Below, in pieces: positions 33,883 to 42,758 of a DNA stretch of 64,000 nt. The notes beneath the pieces are model-generated. The model saw nothing but the letters and a program-made list of their open reading frames with translations, was not told the origin of the DNA and did no database searches. Numbering within the stretch: the first letter of the stretch is position 1; each line of letters starts with the position of its first letter. A program made the translations under genes and the position numbers. Origin of the DNA: Trinickia terrae (GTDB lineage Bacteria > Pseudomonadota > Gammaproteobacteria > Burkholderiales > Burkholderiaceae); NCBI RefSeq assembly GCF_005144415.1, contig NZ_SWJE01000005.1:348134-412133 (forward strand), given 5' to 3'.

Positions 33883-34727
33883 GGATTGCGTTGCGAGATC
33901 GAAGTCAATTGAATGGAAAACTGCTCGCCGGTGCGGCCGATGCGGCCTGTGCCGACGGCGGCCGGCCGGCCGCCATCGGGCGCGTCGACGACGAGGGAGA
34001 TGGGTGCGTCGAGTGAACGCTCGATGGCGATGACGTCTCCGGGCGCGAGGCCGAGGAGCTGGGCGACCGAAAGCTCGGCCTGCGCGAGCCGCGCCGAAAC
34101 CGATACCTTCACGGCGTCGATGGCAGCGGCGCGGGCGGCGAGTGGTGCGCCCGTCTGTTTCGCCGTTTGCGCTCGGCGTTCCCACAGCAGCGGCGTGGCG
34201 CAGACGACCGTCAGCAGGGTTTCGCCGGAGCGTTCGTCGCGAAGCCGCAACTGAGCGCCGCCGTATGGAAGGCGCAGCGGCGCGCGTGCGGTGTTCGCGG
34301 CGCCTGCGCGGCTTGTTTCTCGCTGCGGCCCGTCGGCAGGTTCGCCGCTCGCCGCCGACAGCGCGTCGAACAGCGCGCCAGTCAGCTTTTGCTCGAACAA
34401 CATCAGCGCTTCCGGGCGCTTCGCGGGGCCCGTCATCATGAAGCTGTCGTAGAGATCGAGCGCGCGGTTGACGAGACGCGCCAAGGCGCGGGGGGGCGCG
34501 GCCCACCAGAGGTGAGGTCCGCTCGACCAGACTTGCGCGCCTGCCGGGAACGCGTATTCGGACTGCCGCGCAATCGGTTCCACGGCTTCGAGCTTCAACG
34601 CGGCGCCGTCGAGCCATTCGCCCAGCCAGGGCGCGATGGCCGCTTCGACGAGCGCCCTCGCATCTGAAAGATCGGCAAGCTCGTCCGCGCCGGGCGGGCG
34701 CCAGCGGATCGCTTCGACGGCGCTCAT
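33879..34727 (-). CDS. fliM: FliM-like switch protein lacking the CheY-binding motif
   Basis: This 282-residue protein is about 50 residues shorter than standard FliM. Its C-terminal half has the SpoA domain (VKVSVSARLAQAELSVAQLL, LAPGDVIAIERSLDAP, AVGTGRIGRTGEQFSIQL). The start (MSAVEAIRWRPPGADELADL) does not contain the conserved LSQxEIDALL element that binds phospho-CheY, and no GGGSG FliG-binding loop was seen in the middle part. In these points it resembles SctQ of injectisomes. It overlaps flgE's stop upstream and fliN downstream. Confidence 0.75.
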   Translation of the reverse strand: MSAVEAIRWRPPGADELADLSDARALVEAAIAPWLGEWLDGAALKLEAVEPIARQSEYAFPAGAQVWSSGPHLWWAAPPRALARLVNRALDLYDSFMMTGPAKRPEALMLFEQKLTGALFDALSAASGEPADGPQRETSRAGAANTARAPLRLPYGGAQLRLRDERSGETLLTVVCATPLLWERRAQTAKQTGAPLAARAAAIDAVKVSVSARLAQAELSVAQLLGLAPGDVIAIERSLDAPISLVVDAPDGGRPAAVGTGRIGRTGEQFSIQLTSISQRNP

Positions 34728-35909
34728 CCCTGTCCCCGCATCTGAAAGAGCTGCATGATCATCTCGTTGGCCGTGCTGATGACCTGCGACGATGCCTGAA
34801 ACCCGCGCTGAATCAGGATCATTTGGCCGAACTCCGTCGACAGATCGACGTTTGATGCTTCCGTCGCGCCGGAATGGAGCTCACCCACGCCGGCTCCTTT
34901 GCTGCGCGCAAAGTTCGGAGGCGGCGCCTGCGATGCATCGAACAGCCCGTTGCCCAATTGCAGCAGACGCTGCGGGTCCGAAAAGCTGGCGAGCGCGACG
35001 GCGCCGGCTTTCGCCGTCTGGCCGTTCGAATACTTGAGAAGCAGCTGGCCATCCGTGTCGACATTCATCGATGCGAGCGTGCCGAATCCATAGCCGTCCT
35101 GCGAGGAGACGCGCAGCGTGGACGTCGTGCCCGCCGAAAAGGCCGTCGTACCGGAGAAATCGAGCGTGACCGCGAGCCGCGGAGACGAGCTGACGGTCAG
35201 CGAGATCTTGTCCACGCCGGGCTCGGGAATGCCGCCGTTGAACTGAAGCGGGCTTTCCTGGAGCTTGCTGCCGTTCTCGTCGGTGATCGTTACCTTCCAC
35301 CGTCCCTGGATGACGGCCGAATCGGTTGCGAAAGCAACTTTCAGCGTGTGCTTTCCGCCGTTGGCGTCGTAGACGTCGACGTTGGACACCGAGAAATTGG
35401 TCGAGCCGGGGGAGAGGTTGTCCGTGAAACGGACCGAGGTTGTGGCCTTGGGCGGGCTCGTTTGCTTTCCGGCGATGGACAGCGGCGCGAGCGTTCCCGA
35501 TGTGGTCAGGGCGGCCAGCTTCAGGCCGGTCGCCTTGTCGGTAATGAAGCCGTCGTCGGCCGGGCGCGAATTGCCCCGTGCGCGCGTAGCGTGGCGTATT
35601 GCCGTCGAGCAGGGTGATGAAGCCGTTGCCCTGAATCGCGAGATCCAACTGACCGGAGCTGCTGCGCAGGTCGCCCTGGCTGAAGTTGAGCGAGGCGTAT
35701 CCGTATTCGACGCCGCTGCCGGTTTGCATCGCATTGCCATATCCGGGGCCGCTCTGAGCGAATTGGCGTCCGTAGTAGAGATCCGCGAAGCGCGGCGTCG
35801 ATGCCTTGAAGCCGGCCGTATTCAGGTTCGCGACGTTGTTGCTGATGGTGTGCAGGCCTTGCGAGTACGCGGTAAGGCCGCTCATTCCGATGTAGATGCT
35901 GCCGAGCAT
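34724..35909 (-). pseudogene. flgE: Flagellar hook protein FlgE, interrupted by a frameshift
   Basis: The first part (from 35909) carries the rod/hook N-terminal motif ISNNVANLNTAGFKAS. The last part (to 34724) carries the matching C-terminal helix EASNVDLSTEFGQMILIQRG. The two lie in different frames and meet at about 35556-35568, where YARTGQFAP in one frame must continue as ADDGFITDKATG in the other. One surplus base (or two missing) in the cggccgggcgcg stretch explains it. The rest is intact, so this is either a recent mutation or a sequence error. If real, no full hook protein is made from this locus. Confidence 0.85.
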
Positions 35910-35921
35910 GCGATGTCTCCT

Positions 35922-36335
35922 TTAGCGAACGGTGATGACCTGCGACAGCGTGGCGTCGGCCACGAACTGCCCGCCCGAGGTCTCGAGCGTCAGCTTCGGT
36001 TCGTTCTCCTTGAACGAAATGCCTTTGACGATGCCGGTGAGCTGTCCCGAGTCGGTCTTGATGTCGACGGTGCGGCCGAGCAGGCCCAGCGTCTGCGTCG
36101 CCGATTGGACCGAGAGCAGGCTGTCCATTTTTTCCGTCAACTGGCGCGTTTGCTCAAGCGACGTGAACTGCGCGAGCTGCGAGACGAACTCGAAGTTGTC
36201 GACGGGCTTGAGCGGGTCCTGATAGGTCAGCTGGGTCAGGATGATCTGGAGCAGCGACTGCATGTCGAGGCCCATGGAAGCCAGGCTGGCGCTTTGGCTT
36301 TGGGTGTTTGTCGAGTTGATAGGGCTAATCGCCAT
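35922..36335 (-). CDS. flgD: Hook-cap scaffold protein FlgD
   Basis: This 137-residue protein has the FlgD N-terminal signature LLQIILTQLTYQDPLKPVDN, then FEFVSQLAQFTSLEQTRQL. It ends after a small beta part (TVDIKTDSGQLTGIVKGISF), so it lacks the C-terminal FlgD tudor/FnIII region present in longer FlgDs. It caps the growing hook and is removed when the hook is complete. It precedes flgE in transcription and overlaps the end of the fliK-like gene. Confidence 0.9.
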   Translation of the reverse strand: MAISPINSTNTQSQSASLASMGLDMQSLLQIILTQLTYQDPLKPVDNFEFVSQLAQFTSLEQTRQLTEKMDSLLSVQSATQTLGLLGRTVDIKTDSGQLTGIVKGISFKENEPKLTLETSGGQFVADATLSQVITVR

Positions 36336-37035
36336 GCGGTTCTCCTTGCAGATGAATCGGGTGGGCGGCCACGCCGTTGATGACGACGCGGGCAGCGTGG
36401 ATGCCTTGGCGGCGTAGCTCGGCGTAGACGCGTTGCGAGAGGGCGGTGGTGCCGGTGCCGGCGAGGCTGTTGAGGCGCAGGGCCACTGTCGGGCCTTGCG
36501 CGCCCGCTAGCAGGCTCACGCGGAAAGGTGCGGTGGCGTCCGGCGCGGACTGTTCGGTTGGTGTGGCGGCTCGGGCGGATGTGCGCTCGGACGGCGCTGC
36601 GCCGACAGGCGTGGTGTCCTCGGCGGCAGGCGCGGGCGCGAGCGGATGAACCGATGGCACGTGGCCGGCCAACGTGGAGTCGGGCACTCGGAACGCGACG
36701 GCGACGCTTGCCGTTGTCGTTGAGTCGAGCCATTTCGATGCGCCAGTCGACGCAGCGCCCTCGTAAGGCTGCAATGCGCGGCCGGATACGCTAGTCGTCT
36801 CGGCTGGCGCGGAGAACGCATCCGTTTTCGCGCACGCTTCGCCGTTGTGCGAGCCGCTGCCGCGCGTGGGCAGTTTCATCGTGTCCATTCGTCCCGCCGC
36901 CGCCGCAGGCCACATCTCCTTTTCCAGGCTGCGCAGCGTCTGCGAGAAGGCGGCAGGCGTGCCGCCATTCGAAACCGGCGCGTAGCCGGGCTGCGACGTT
37001 TGCGGCTGCACGACGCTTTGCGTTGCGATCTTCAT
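36325..37035 (-). CDS. FliK-like hook-length protein (probable)
   Basis: This 236-residue protein is rich in Ala, Pro, Ser and Thr. Its C-terminal part (VALRLNSLAGTGTTALSQRV, then YAELRRQGIHAARVVINGVA) is the only region with predicted fold. It stands between fliJ and flgD, where fliK usually lies. FliK proteins have a disordered ruler part and a short conserved switch domain, which this could be in reduced form (usual length is over 350). Sequence support for the family is weak, so the name is tentative. Overlaps on both sides show co-translation. Confidence 0.5.
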   Translation of the reverse strand: MKIATQSVVQPQTSQPGYAPVSNGGTPAAFSQTLRSLEKEMWPAAAAGRMDTMKLPTRGSGSHNGEACAKTDAFSAPAETTSVSGRALQPYEGAASTGASKWLDSTTTASVAVAFRVPDSTLAGHVPSVHPLAPAPAAEDTTPVGAAPSERTSARAATPTEQSAPDATAPFRVSLLAGAQGPTVALRLNSLAGTGTTALSQRVYAELRRQGIHAARVVINGVAAHPIHLQGEPHGD

Positions 37036-37484
37036 CGGCGTACTCCGCGCGATAGAAACAAGTCTTCGATCACCGACGCATTCGCGTTGTCGCGCGCTTG
37101 CTCGTAACGGCGGCGTGCGTGATCGACGAGATCCCGGGCGAGATCGACTTGGCGTTGGTGTTGACCGAGCACGGGCCGAAACGCTTCGACTTGCTCGGCC
37201 GCCGCTTGCAATTGCCCGGCGGCGAGCGTGTGAGCGTCGCGCGCGGCGGCGGTTGCGCAGGCCCAGTTCTGCACGAGTTCGGGAGAGAGCGTTTCCGGAT
37301 GTTCCAAGGCGCCGCGCAATCCCTGCATGTGCGCTTCCAGTTCTTGCTCCGCTAAGTGATCGCGCGCCTGTGCTGCGCCGAGATTGCCGGCAAGCTTCTG
37401 AGCCTCGACACGCGCGCGCTCCAACTGAAGCGCGCGGATATGCGCGATTTCGCGCACGGCGTCGAGTTGAGTGCGTTTTTTCAT
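37032..37484 (-). CDS. fliJ: Flagellar export chaperone FliJ
   Basis: This 150-residue protein is almost entirely a long antiparallel coiled coil (for example LERARVEAQKLAGNLGAAQA and RDLVDHARRRYEQARDNANA), the FliJ pattern. FliJ connects the FliI ATPase ring to the FlhA gate and escorts chaperones. The start at 37484 (MKKRTQLDA) overlaps the fliI stop. Position directly after fliI supports the name. Confidence 0.8.
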   Translation of the reverse strand: MKKRTQLDAVREIAHIRALQLERARVEAQKLAGNLGAAQARDHLAEQELEAHMQGLRGALEHPETLSPELVQNWACATAAARDAHTLAAGQLQAAAEQVEAFRPVLGQHQRQVDLARDLVDHARRRYEQARDNANASVIEDLFLSRGVRR

Positions 37485-38812
37485 CGACGCTCCTTCAGCA
37501 GCGCGCCCAGCCTGGCGATGGCCTCCTCGCGCGGCACGGCGGTCTCGGTGTCCTGCCGCAGAAAAGCGATGAGCTCCGGCCGCAGCCGCAAGGCGCGGTC
37601 CAGCTCGGGATTGCTGCCGGCGGCATACAAGCCCGACTCGACCAGCGTCTTCGACGACTCGTACAAGGCAAGCTGCGCGACGGCGTCGGCGGCGAGCGCG
37701 CGCTGCTCGGCGTTCGCGACGTGCTGGAACACGCGGCTGACGCTCCTCGGCACCTGGATCGCGGGGAAGTGCCCGCGCTCGGCCAGCTCGCGCGTGAGCA
37801 CGATGTGGCCGTCGAGCAGTGCGCGCATCGTCTCGGCCATCGGGTCGTCGATCTCGTCGGTCTCGGTCAGCACCGTCATGAGCGCCGTGATCGCGCCGCC
37901 CGGCTTGAGCGCACCGCAGCGCTCGACGATCTTCGGCAGCGCGGCGAATACGCTCGGCGTATAGGCGCGCACGGTCGGCGGCTCGCCGGCCGCGAGGCCG
38001 ATCTCGCGCAGCGCGAGCGCATAGCGCGTCACGGAGTCCAGCATCAGCAGCACGTGCTGGCCTTGCGCGCGGAAGTACTCGGCGATCGACAGCGCGACAA
38101 GCACGCTGCGCGCGCGCATCACGGCGGGCTGGTCCGAGGTGGCGACGACCATCGTCGAGCGCGCACGCGCGGCGTCGCTGAGCGTGCGGCTCCAGAACTC
38201 TTCGGCTTCGCGTCCGCGCTCGCCGACGAGGCACAGCACGCAGACGTCCGCTTCGATGTGGCGCGCGAGGCTGCCGAGCAGCGTGGTCTTGCCGACGCCG
38301 CTGCCCGCGAAGATGCCGGCGCGCTGGCCTACGCCGAGCGTGAGCAGCGCGTCGAGCGCGCGGATGCCGGTCGCGAGCGGCGTGCCGGGCGAGACGCGGT
38401 CGAGCGGCGCCGTGGCGGCGCCGGCCAGCGGCCAGTGGGCCGCGGGCGCGCCGAACGGGGCGCCGCCGTCGAGCGGACGGCCGAGCGGATCGATGACGCG
38501 GCCGAGATAGGCCGGCCCGACCGGCACGTTGGCGCCGAGCCGCAGCGCGCGGACCTCGTCGCCGACGCGCGTCGACGCGACCGGCGCATAAGGCGCGAGC
38601 GTGACGCGGCCGAGCTCGACGTTGACGATCTCGGCCAGCACAGGCGCCTCGTTGTCGCGGCCGATCGAGCAGAGCGAGCCGAGGGGCGCGCCGGGGCCGT
38701 CGGCTTCGATGAACGTCGGCATCACGCGTGTGACGGCGCCGATGCGGCGCACCGGATCGACGTTGCGGATCGCCGCGACGAACGGATGGTCAGGACGCCG
38801 GCTGTTCGTCAT
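37481..38812 (-). CDS. fliI: Flagellar export ATPase FliI
   Basis: This 443-residue F1-type ATPase has a Walker A AGSGVGKTT (169-177), the segment CLVGERGREAEEFW, a Walker B-like HVLLMLDSVTRYALALREIG, and PSVFAALPKIVERCG, all typical of FliI/SctN. It energises substrate unfolding at the export gate with FliH and FliJ. Length and motifs are normal. The start at 38812 overlaps the fliH end by 23 bases. Confidence 0.95.
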   Translation of the reverse strand: MTNSRRPDHPFVAAIRNVDPVRRIGAVTRVMPTFIEADGPGAPLGSLCSIGRDNEAPVLAEIVNVELGRVTLAPYAPVASTRVGDEVRALRLGANVPVGPAYLGRVIDPLGRPLDGGAPFGAPAAHWPLAGAATAPLDRVSPGTPLATGIRALDALLTLGVGQRAGIFAGSGVGKTTLLGSLARHIEADVCVLCLVGERGREAEEFWSRTLSDAARARSTMVVATSDQPAVMRARSVLVALSIAEYFRAQGQHVLLMLDSVTRYALALREIGLAAGEPPTVRAYTPSVFAALPKIVERCGALKPGGAITALMTVLTETDEIDDPMAETMRALLDGHIVLTRELAERGHFPAIQVPRSVSRVFQHVANAEQRALAADAVAQLALYESSKTLVESGLYAAGSNPELDRALRLRPELIAFLRQDTETAVPREEAIARLGALLKERR

Positions 38813-39551
38813 GAGGATTCAACTCCGCGAGGGCGGCGGCGATGCGCGAATGCTGCTGGGGGAGGCTCGCGTCGAGCTTGCCGAGGGACAGCCCGATCAG
38901 GCACGCGCCGCGCGCCAGCCGGGGATTGGCGCTGAAGCCGAGCCCCGGCGCCGCGGCGAGTGCGGCGAAGGCGTCGTGCAACGCCTGTGGTTCGGGGAAG
39001 TCGGCCGGCGACACTTCGATGGTCAGCGCGGACTCGTTCTTGATTCGCGAGAGATGGTGCTGCGCGGTTTTCACGACGAGGTCTGAATGAAGATCGGGGT
39101 CGCCGAAGATCGTGTCGAGCGCGGCGCGGGCGATGTCGAGCGACAGCGTCTCGAGCGCGGCGAGCTGCGCGTCGAACGCTTGCAGCGCGGCGCCGACGCC
39201 TTTGGCGAGCATGTCGAGTTGCGCCGCGTGATCCTTCTGAGCCTGAGCCTCGCCGATCGCAATGCCTTCGCTCATGCCTTGCCGGTAGGCCGCTTCCTTC
39301 TCTGCATGGGTGGTCTTTTCGAGTAGCGCGTAGGCTTGCTCGATTTCGGCGAGACGCGTGGTCAGTGCTTCGGCTTGCGCGTCGGCTTGTGATTGGGCCG
39401 CGGCAGCCGGAGCGGAATGCGTCGTTTCGGCGGAGGGCGTCCGAGGCCCCGCAGGCATGAGCGCTGCGGATGCCGCATCGCCGGGCAGCGCGCCGAGCGC
39501 CCGGCGGCCGTCGCCTACGCGGACCTCGCCCGCCTTGAGCAGCAGCGTCAT
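38790..39551 (-). CDS. fliH: Flagellar ATPase regulator FliH
   Basis: This 253-residue protein has a central coiled coil (LAEIEQAYALLEKTTHAEKE, then GxxxG-like GMSEGIAIGEAQAQK) and the FliH/SctL C-terminal domain ending in NPRLARGACLIGLSLGKLDA. It links FliI to the C-ring protein FliN. The start at 39551 (MTLLLKAG) overlaps the fliG-like stop as ATGA. The longer frame to 39839 has no support. Confidence 0.88.
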   Translation of the reverse strand: MTLLLKAGEVRVGDGRRALGALPGDAASAALMPAGPRTPSAETTHSAPAAAAQSQADAQAEALTTRLAEIEQAYALLEKTTHAEKEAAYRQGMSEGIAIGEAQAQKDHAAQLDMLAKGVGAALQAFDAQLAALETLSLDIARAALDTIFGDPDLHSDLVVKTAQHHLSRIKNESALTIEVSPADFPEPQALHDAFAALAAAPGLGFSANPRLARGACLIGLSLGKLDASLPQQHSRIAAALAELNPHDEQPAS

Positions 39552-40072
39552 CCGCGCCTCCCGATCCAGCGGCGCAGCGCCGCGCGCAGCGTCGGCGGGG
39601 CTGACAACGCGGGCCGTTCGTCCGCGAGCGCGGGGGCTGCCGCGAGCGCGGCCTCGCGCAAGGCGGCGCGAGCTTTCTCCGAGATCCGGAGCGGCTTGGC
39701 GCGCGCTTCGAGCTCGGCGCGCCGCTCGTCCGGCAGGCTCGCCAGCACGTCCGCGAGCTCCGGCGCCGTCACGCACGAGAGCAGGCGCGTTGCCAGCTCG
39801 TCCGGAAGCGAAGCGGCTGCGCGGGCGAGGTGCGAGCAAGCGGCGCGGTGCGTTTCGTCGCCGCCCGGCGGCGCGGCGGGCGGAGCGTCAGCGGTTGCCA
39901 AAGCGATCGCCTGCCCGGATGCCGCGCGCGACGCCTCGTCGAGCAACGGCCGCAACTGCTCGCGTTCGGCAGGCGTGAGCGCCGACCAGACCGATTCGAT
40001 GTCTTCGATCGAGCACTGCGCAAGATCGGCGACTGCGCGGCGCAACTGCCGCTTGTGCTCAACGGTTGCCAT
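39548..40072 (-). CDS. Short protein in the fliG position
   Basis: The protein is 174 residues, where FliG is normally about 330. It overlaps the fliF end by 14 bases and the fliH start by 4, exactly where fliG stands in other operons. Helical repeats such as LPDELATRLLSCVTAPELAD and LASLPDERRAELEARAKPL weakly recall FliG's armadillo-like helices. The middle-domain EHPQ motif and the C-terminal charged helix that meets the stator are not present. It may be a reduced FliG that only joins the MS ring to FliM, or an unrelated adaptor like SctK of injectisomes. Confidence 0.6.
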   Translation of the reverse strand: MATVEHKRQLRRAVADLAQCSIEDIESVWSALTPAEREQLRPLLDEASRAASGQAIALATADAPPAAPPGGDETHRAACSHLARAAASLPDELATRLLSCVTAPELADVLASLPDERRAELEARAKPLRISEKARAALREAALAAAPALADERPALSAPPTLRAALRRWIGRRG

Positions 40073-41600
40073 GCGCGTTGCCTTCTGCGTGTCCTTGCCC
40101 GGCGAGCAGCGCGCGCAGGCGGGTGACGTGTTCGGCGCGCTGCGCGTCGGTCAGCTGTCGCGATGGCTGGCGGCGGGTGTTTCTCTGCGTCACGAGCCAC
40201 ACGCTGGCGGCGATGGTTGCCGCCAGCGCCCCCAAGAGCGTCGCGATCACCGCGCTGGCCGACACGCCGTCGATGCCGAGCGACGCCAGCCGTTGCCCGA
40301 TGCCATCCTCCTGCGACGGACGCGGCGGCGTTTTTTCTGACGGAGCCGAACGGGAGACCGTGGTTTCGTCGAGCGCCTCGGCGGCTTCACCGTTGCCTGC
40401 GGATTGTCCGGTGGCGGTAGTGTCACTCGCCGCCCGAACCCCGGCCTCGTCGCGCACGAACATCGACAGCACATCACCGCGCTTCGAATCAAGACCAATC
40501 GAAGCCGACACGACAGCGTTCAACTGCGCGAGCTCGTCGGCGCTGAGCGGCCGATCGAGCACGATGCCGACCGACAGCCTGCGAATCGCGCCGGGACTCT
40601 TGACGATCTGCTCGATCGTGCGATCCGTGCGCGACCCTTCGGCTGCGGGCGCGCCCGGAAGCGGCGGCAAGCCCGCGGCCGGCAAATCGAACTTCGACAT
40701 GGCGCTGGCCGATGCCGCGAGCTTCGGAAGACTCGGCACGGTGCTGCCGCCGTCGTTCGCAATCGGACGCGTGACATCCGATTCGCGCGTCGTGCGAACC
40801 TGATCGAAGTCGATCGACGCGTCGACACTGACCGATACCCGTCCCGCGCCGGCGACAGTCCCGATCTGCGCCAGAATCTTGCGCTCGTAGCGCCGCTCGA
40901 TGGACGCCTTCAGCGCGTATTGCGGGTCGTCGACATCGCCGTCGCCGGCCGCATCGGCGGGTGCGCCGCGCTGATCGAGCACCGCCACGTCCGACGGAGA
41001 CATCTCGGGCACCGCGGCCGCCACGAGCCGCTGGATGCCCTTGATCGTTTCCGCCCCGAGCGTTTGTCCGTCGCGCATGAAGAGCGCAACGGACGCCTTC
41101 GGCTTCGCGCGATCCCGGCGAAACAGCGACGACTCCGGCAACGCGAGGTGTACGCGGGCCATGTCGATCTCGTCGAGCGTGGCGATCGTGCGCTCGAGCT
41201 CGCCTTGCAGCGCGCGCTGGTAGTTCACCTTCTGGGTGAACTCGGTGAGGCCGAGATCGGAGTTGTTGAAAAGCTCGAAGCCGACTGCGCCCTGCAGGCG
41301 CAGCTCCGAGCTCATGAGCCGCAGCCGGATGGCCCGCGTGTCGCCTTCGGGAACGAGAATCGCCGAGGTGCGCTCGTCGAAGCGGAACGGCACTTTCTCC
41401 TTTTCCAGTTGGGCGGCGATTGCCGCGGCATCCTGGCGCTTGAGATCGCGGAACAGGACCTGATAAGCCGGGCGCATGGTGAGCCAGACCGCCAGCGCCG
41501 CGCAAAGGACGAGTGCCGCCAGCACGGCGGCCACCGCGAATTGCCGCGAGCGAGGCCCGGAAGTGAAGTACGCGTTCAAGCGTGACATGATCGAGTTCAT
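40059..41600 (-). CDS. fliF: MS-ring protein FliF
   Basis: This 513-residue protein has a first membrane segment near residue 20-42 (FAVAAVLAALVLCAALAVWL) and the ring-building motifs YQVLFRDLKRQDAAAIAAQL and DLGLTEFTQKVNYQRALQGE. The second membrane segment lies near 445-465 (ASAVIATLLGALAATIAASV), followed by a short cytoplasmic tail. It forms the MS ring around the export gate. In standard FliF the last tail residues bind FliG. Here the tail (RALLAGQGHAEGNAHGNR) does not show that consensus, in line with the altered fliG. Confidence 0.93.
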   Translation of the reverse strand: MNSIMSRLNAYFTSGPRSRQFAVAAVLAALVLCAALAVWLTMRPAYQVLFRDLKRQDAAAIAAQLEKEKVPFRFDERTSAILVPEGDTRAIRLRLMSSELRLQGAVGFELFNNSDLGLTEFTQKVNYQRALQGELERTIATLDEIDMARVHLALPESSLFRRDRAKPKASVALFMRDGQTLGAETIKGIQRLVAAAVPEMSPSDVAVLDQRGAPADAAGDGDVDDPQYALKASIERRYERKILAQIGTVAGAGRVSVSVDASIDFDQVRTTRESDVTRPIANDGGSTVPSLPKLAASASAMSKFDLPAAGLPPLPGAPAAEGSRTDRTIEQIVKSPGAIRRLSVGIVLDRPLSADELAQLNAVVSASIGLDSKRGDVLSMFVRDEAGVRAASDTTATGQSAGNGEAAEALDETTVSRSAPSEKTPPRPSQEDGIGQRLASLGIDGVSASAVIATLLGALAATIAASVWLVTQRNTRRQPSRQLTDAQRAEHVTRLRALLAGQGHAEGNAHGNR

Positions 41601-41601
41601 C

Positions 41602-41901
41602 TCAGAGCTGCATCCGCATCAGTTCCTGATAGCCCTCGACGAGCCGCGAACGCACTTGCAGCGCGAACTGCATCTGCATGCGCGCTTCTTCGAGCGCGAG
41701 CATGACTTGGTGCGGGGGCAGGTCCTTGCCGAGCGTGAAGTCCGCGACGGCAGTGTCAGCGGACTGCAACGCGCGGTCGGCGCTCTGCCAGCCGGAGACC
41801 AGCATCGAGCCGAAGCTCTCCGGTGTGTGCTGCGCCAGGCCGGACGCCCAAGTTGGCGGGAGAAAGCCAGGTTGCACGGCGTTGATGGCTTCGATGCTCA
41901 T
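41602..41901 (-). CDS. fliE: Flagellar rod-adapter protein FliE
   Basis: This 99-residue protein has the FliE helical pattern: LPPHQVMLALEEARMQMQFA, then LQVRSRLVEGYQELMRMQL at the very end. It joins the MS ring and export gate to the proximal rod. It lies between flgC and fliF, its usual neighbour set, with a 4-base overlap with flgC. Confidence 0.9.
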   Translation of the reverse strand: MSIEAINAVQPGFLPPTWASGLAQHTPESFGSMLVSGWQSADRALQSADTAVADFTLGKDLPPHQVMLALEEARMQMQFALQVRSRLVEGYQELMRMQL

Positions 41902-42380
41902 CCCTTGTTCCCGATTTCGAGCGCGCGCATGTACATCGAGCGCGCAGCGTTAAACATGACGACGTTCGCTTCGTAGACGCGCAGCGTCTGCACCATCAGC
42001 GACATCTCGCCCGCGTGGTCGATGCCGGGGTAGCGCACCATGCCGTGCGCGTCGGCTTGCGGATGCGACGGGTCGTGAACGACGCGCGGCGGCGCATTCG
42101 TCGGTTCGACAGCGAGGGCTTGCGCGCCTGTCAGGCCGCCGGCGGCGAGCGTTGACGACGAAGCCTGCGCAACGGCGGAGCCGTTCAGCTCACGCGCGAA
42201 CACTGTCTCCGTCTCGACACGCGGCGCGGAAATGAGCCGCATTGGCTGATAAGGCTCGCCTGTGGCCGTGCGCGTGGTGCCCGCGTTGGCGAGGTTCTGC
42301 GCGATGACTTCCATGCGCTGGCGCTCGACGTCGAGCCCGGAACGCGCGATGGCAAAGATTCCTTCGGACATCGCGGTCAC
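41898..42380 (-). CDS. flgC: Proximal rod protein FlgC
   Basis: This 160-residue protein has the rod N-terminal motif RQRMEVIAQNLANAGTTRTA and the C-terminal helix VQTLRVYEANVVMFNAARSM, with TGEPYQPMRL as in FlgC. The start at 42380 overlaps the flgB stop (ATGA). A second in-frame ATG (MSEG) lies three codons later. Confidence 0.92.
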   Translation of the reverse strand: MTAMSEGIFAIARSGLDVERQRMEVIAQNLANAGTTRTATGEPYQPMRLISAPRVETETVFARELNGSAVAQASSSTLAAGGLTGAQALAVEPTNAPPRVVHDPSHPQADAHGMVRYPGIDHAGEMSLMVQTLRVYEANVVMFNAARSMYMRALEIGNKG

Positions 42381-42745
42381 GCTCCCTTGATCGCGAGCAT
42401 CTTGATTTGCAGCGTGCGGTCGAGCATGCCGGTGAGCATCGCGTAGCGTGCGGCGGTCTCCGAAGCTGCGGTGATCTCGCGATCGAGCTTCACGCCGTCG
42501 AACACGTCGGCAAGCGGTGGCGTTTCGATGCGCGGCGCGACGTTGCCGATGCGTTCGAGAATCGATGAGGACGTATCGCCCGCGCGCGGCTCGGCGGCTT
42601 GCCGCAGCGCATCCTCGAACGAGACGCGAACCGGCGTGAACGAGTCCGAGTTCGCGTTCGCGACGTTGTGCGCGATGGCGGCTTGGCGTTCGAAGAGTCC
42701 GTCCAGCGCCTTGGCGGCGATGGCGGCGACGAGGTCGATCGACAT
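42377..42745 (-). CDS. flgB: Proximal rod protein FlgB
   Basis: This 122-residue protein has the motif RQAAIAHNVANANSDSFTPV and the C-terminal ARYAMLTGMLDRTLQIKMLA, standard for FlgB. It precedes flgC in the same transcript. It follows flgI, 13 bases downstream of its stop. This order (flgI before flgB) is unlike the common flgBCDEFGHIJ array. Confidence 0.92.
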   Translation of the reverse strand: MSIDLVAAIAAKALDGLFERQAAIAHNVANANSDSFTPVRVSFEDALRQAAEPRAGDTSSSILERIGNVAPRIETPPLADVFDGVKLDREITAASETAARYAMLTGMLDRTLQIKMLAIKGA

Positions 42746-42758
42746 GAGTGAGATCCCC

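Noticed and set aside
34724-35909. Two separate hook-related genes
   Set aside because: The N-terminal and C-terminal parts belong to one FlgE and join in sequence with a one-base shift, so they are treated as one interrupted gene.
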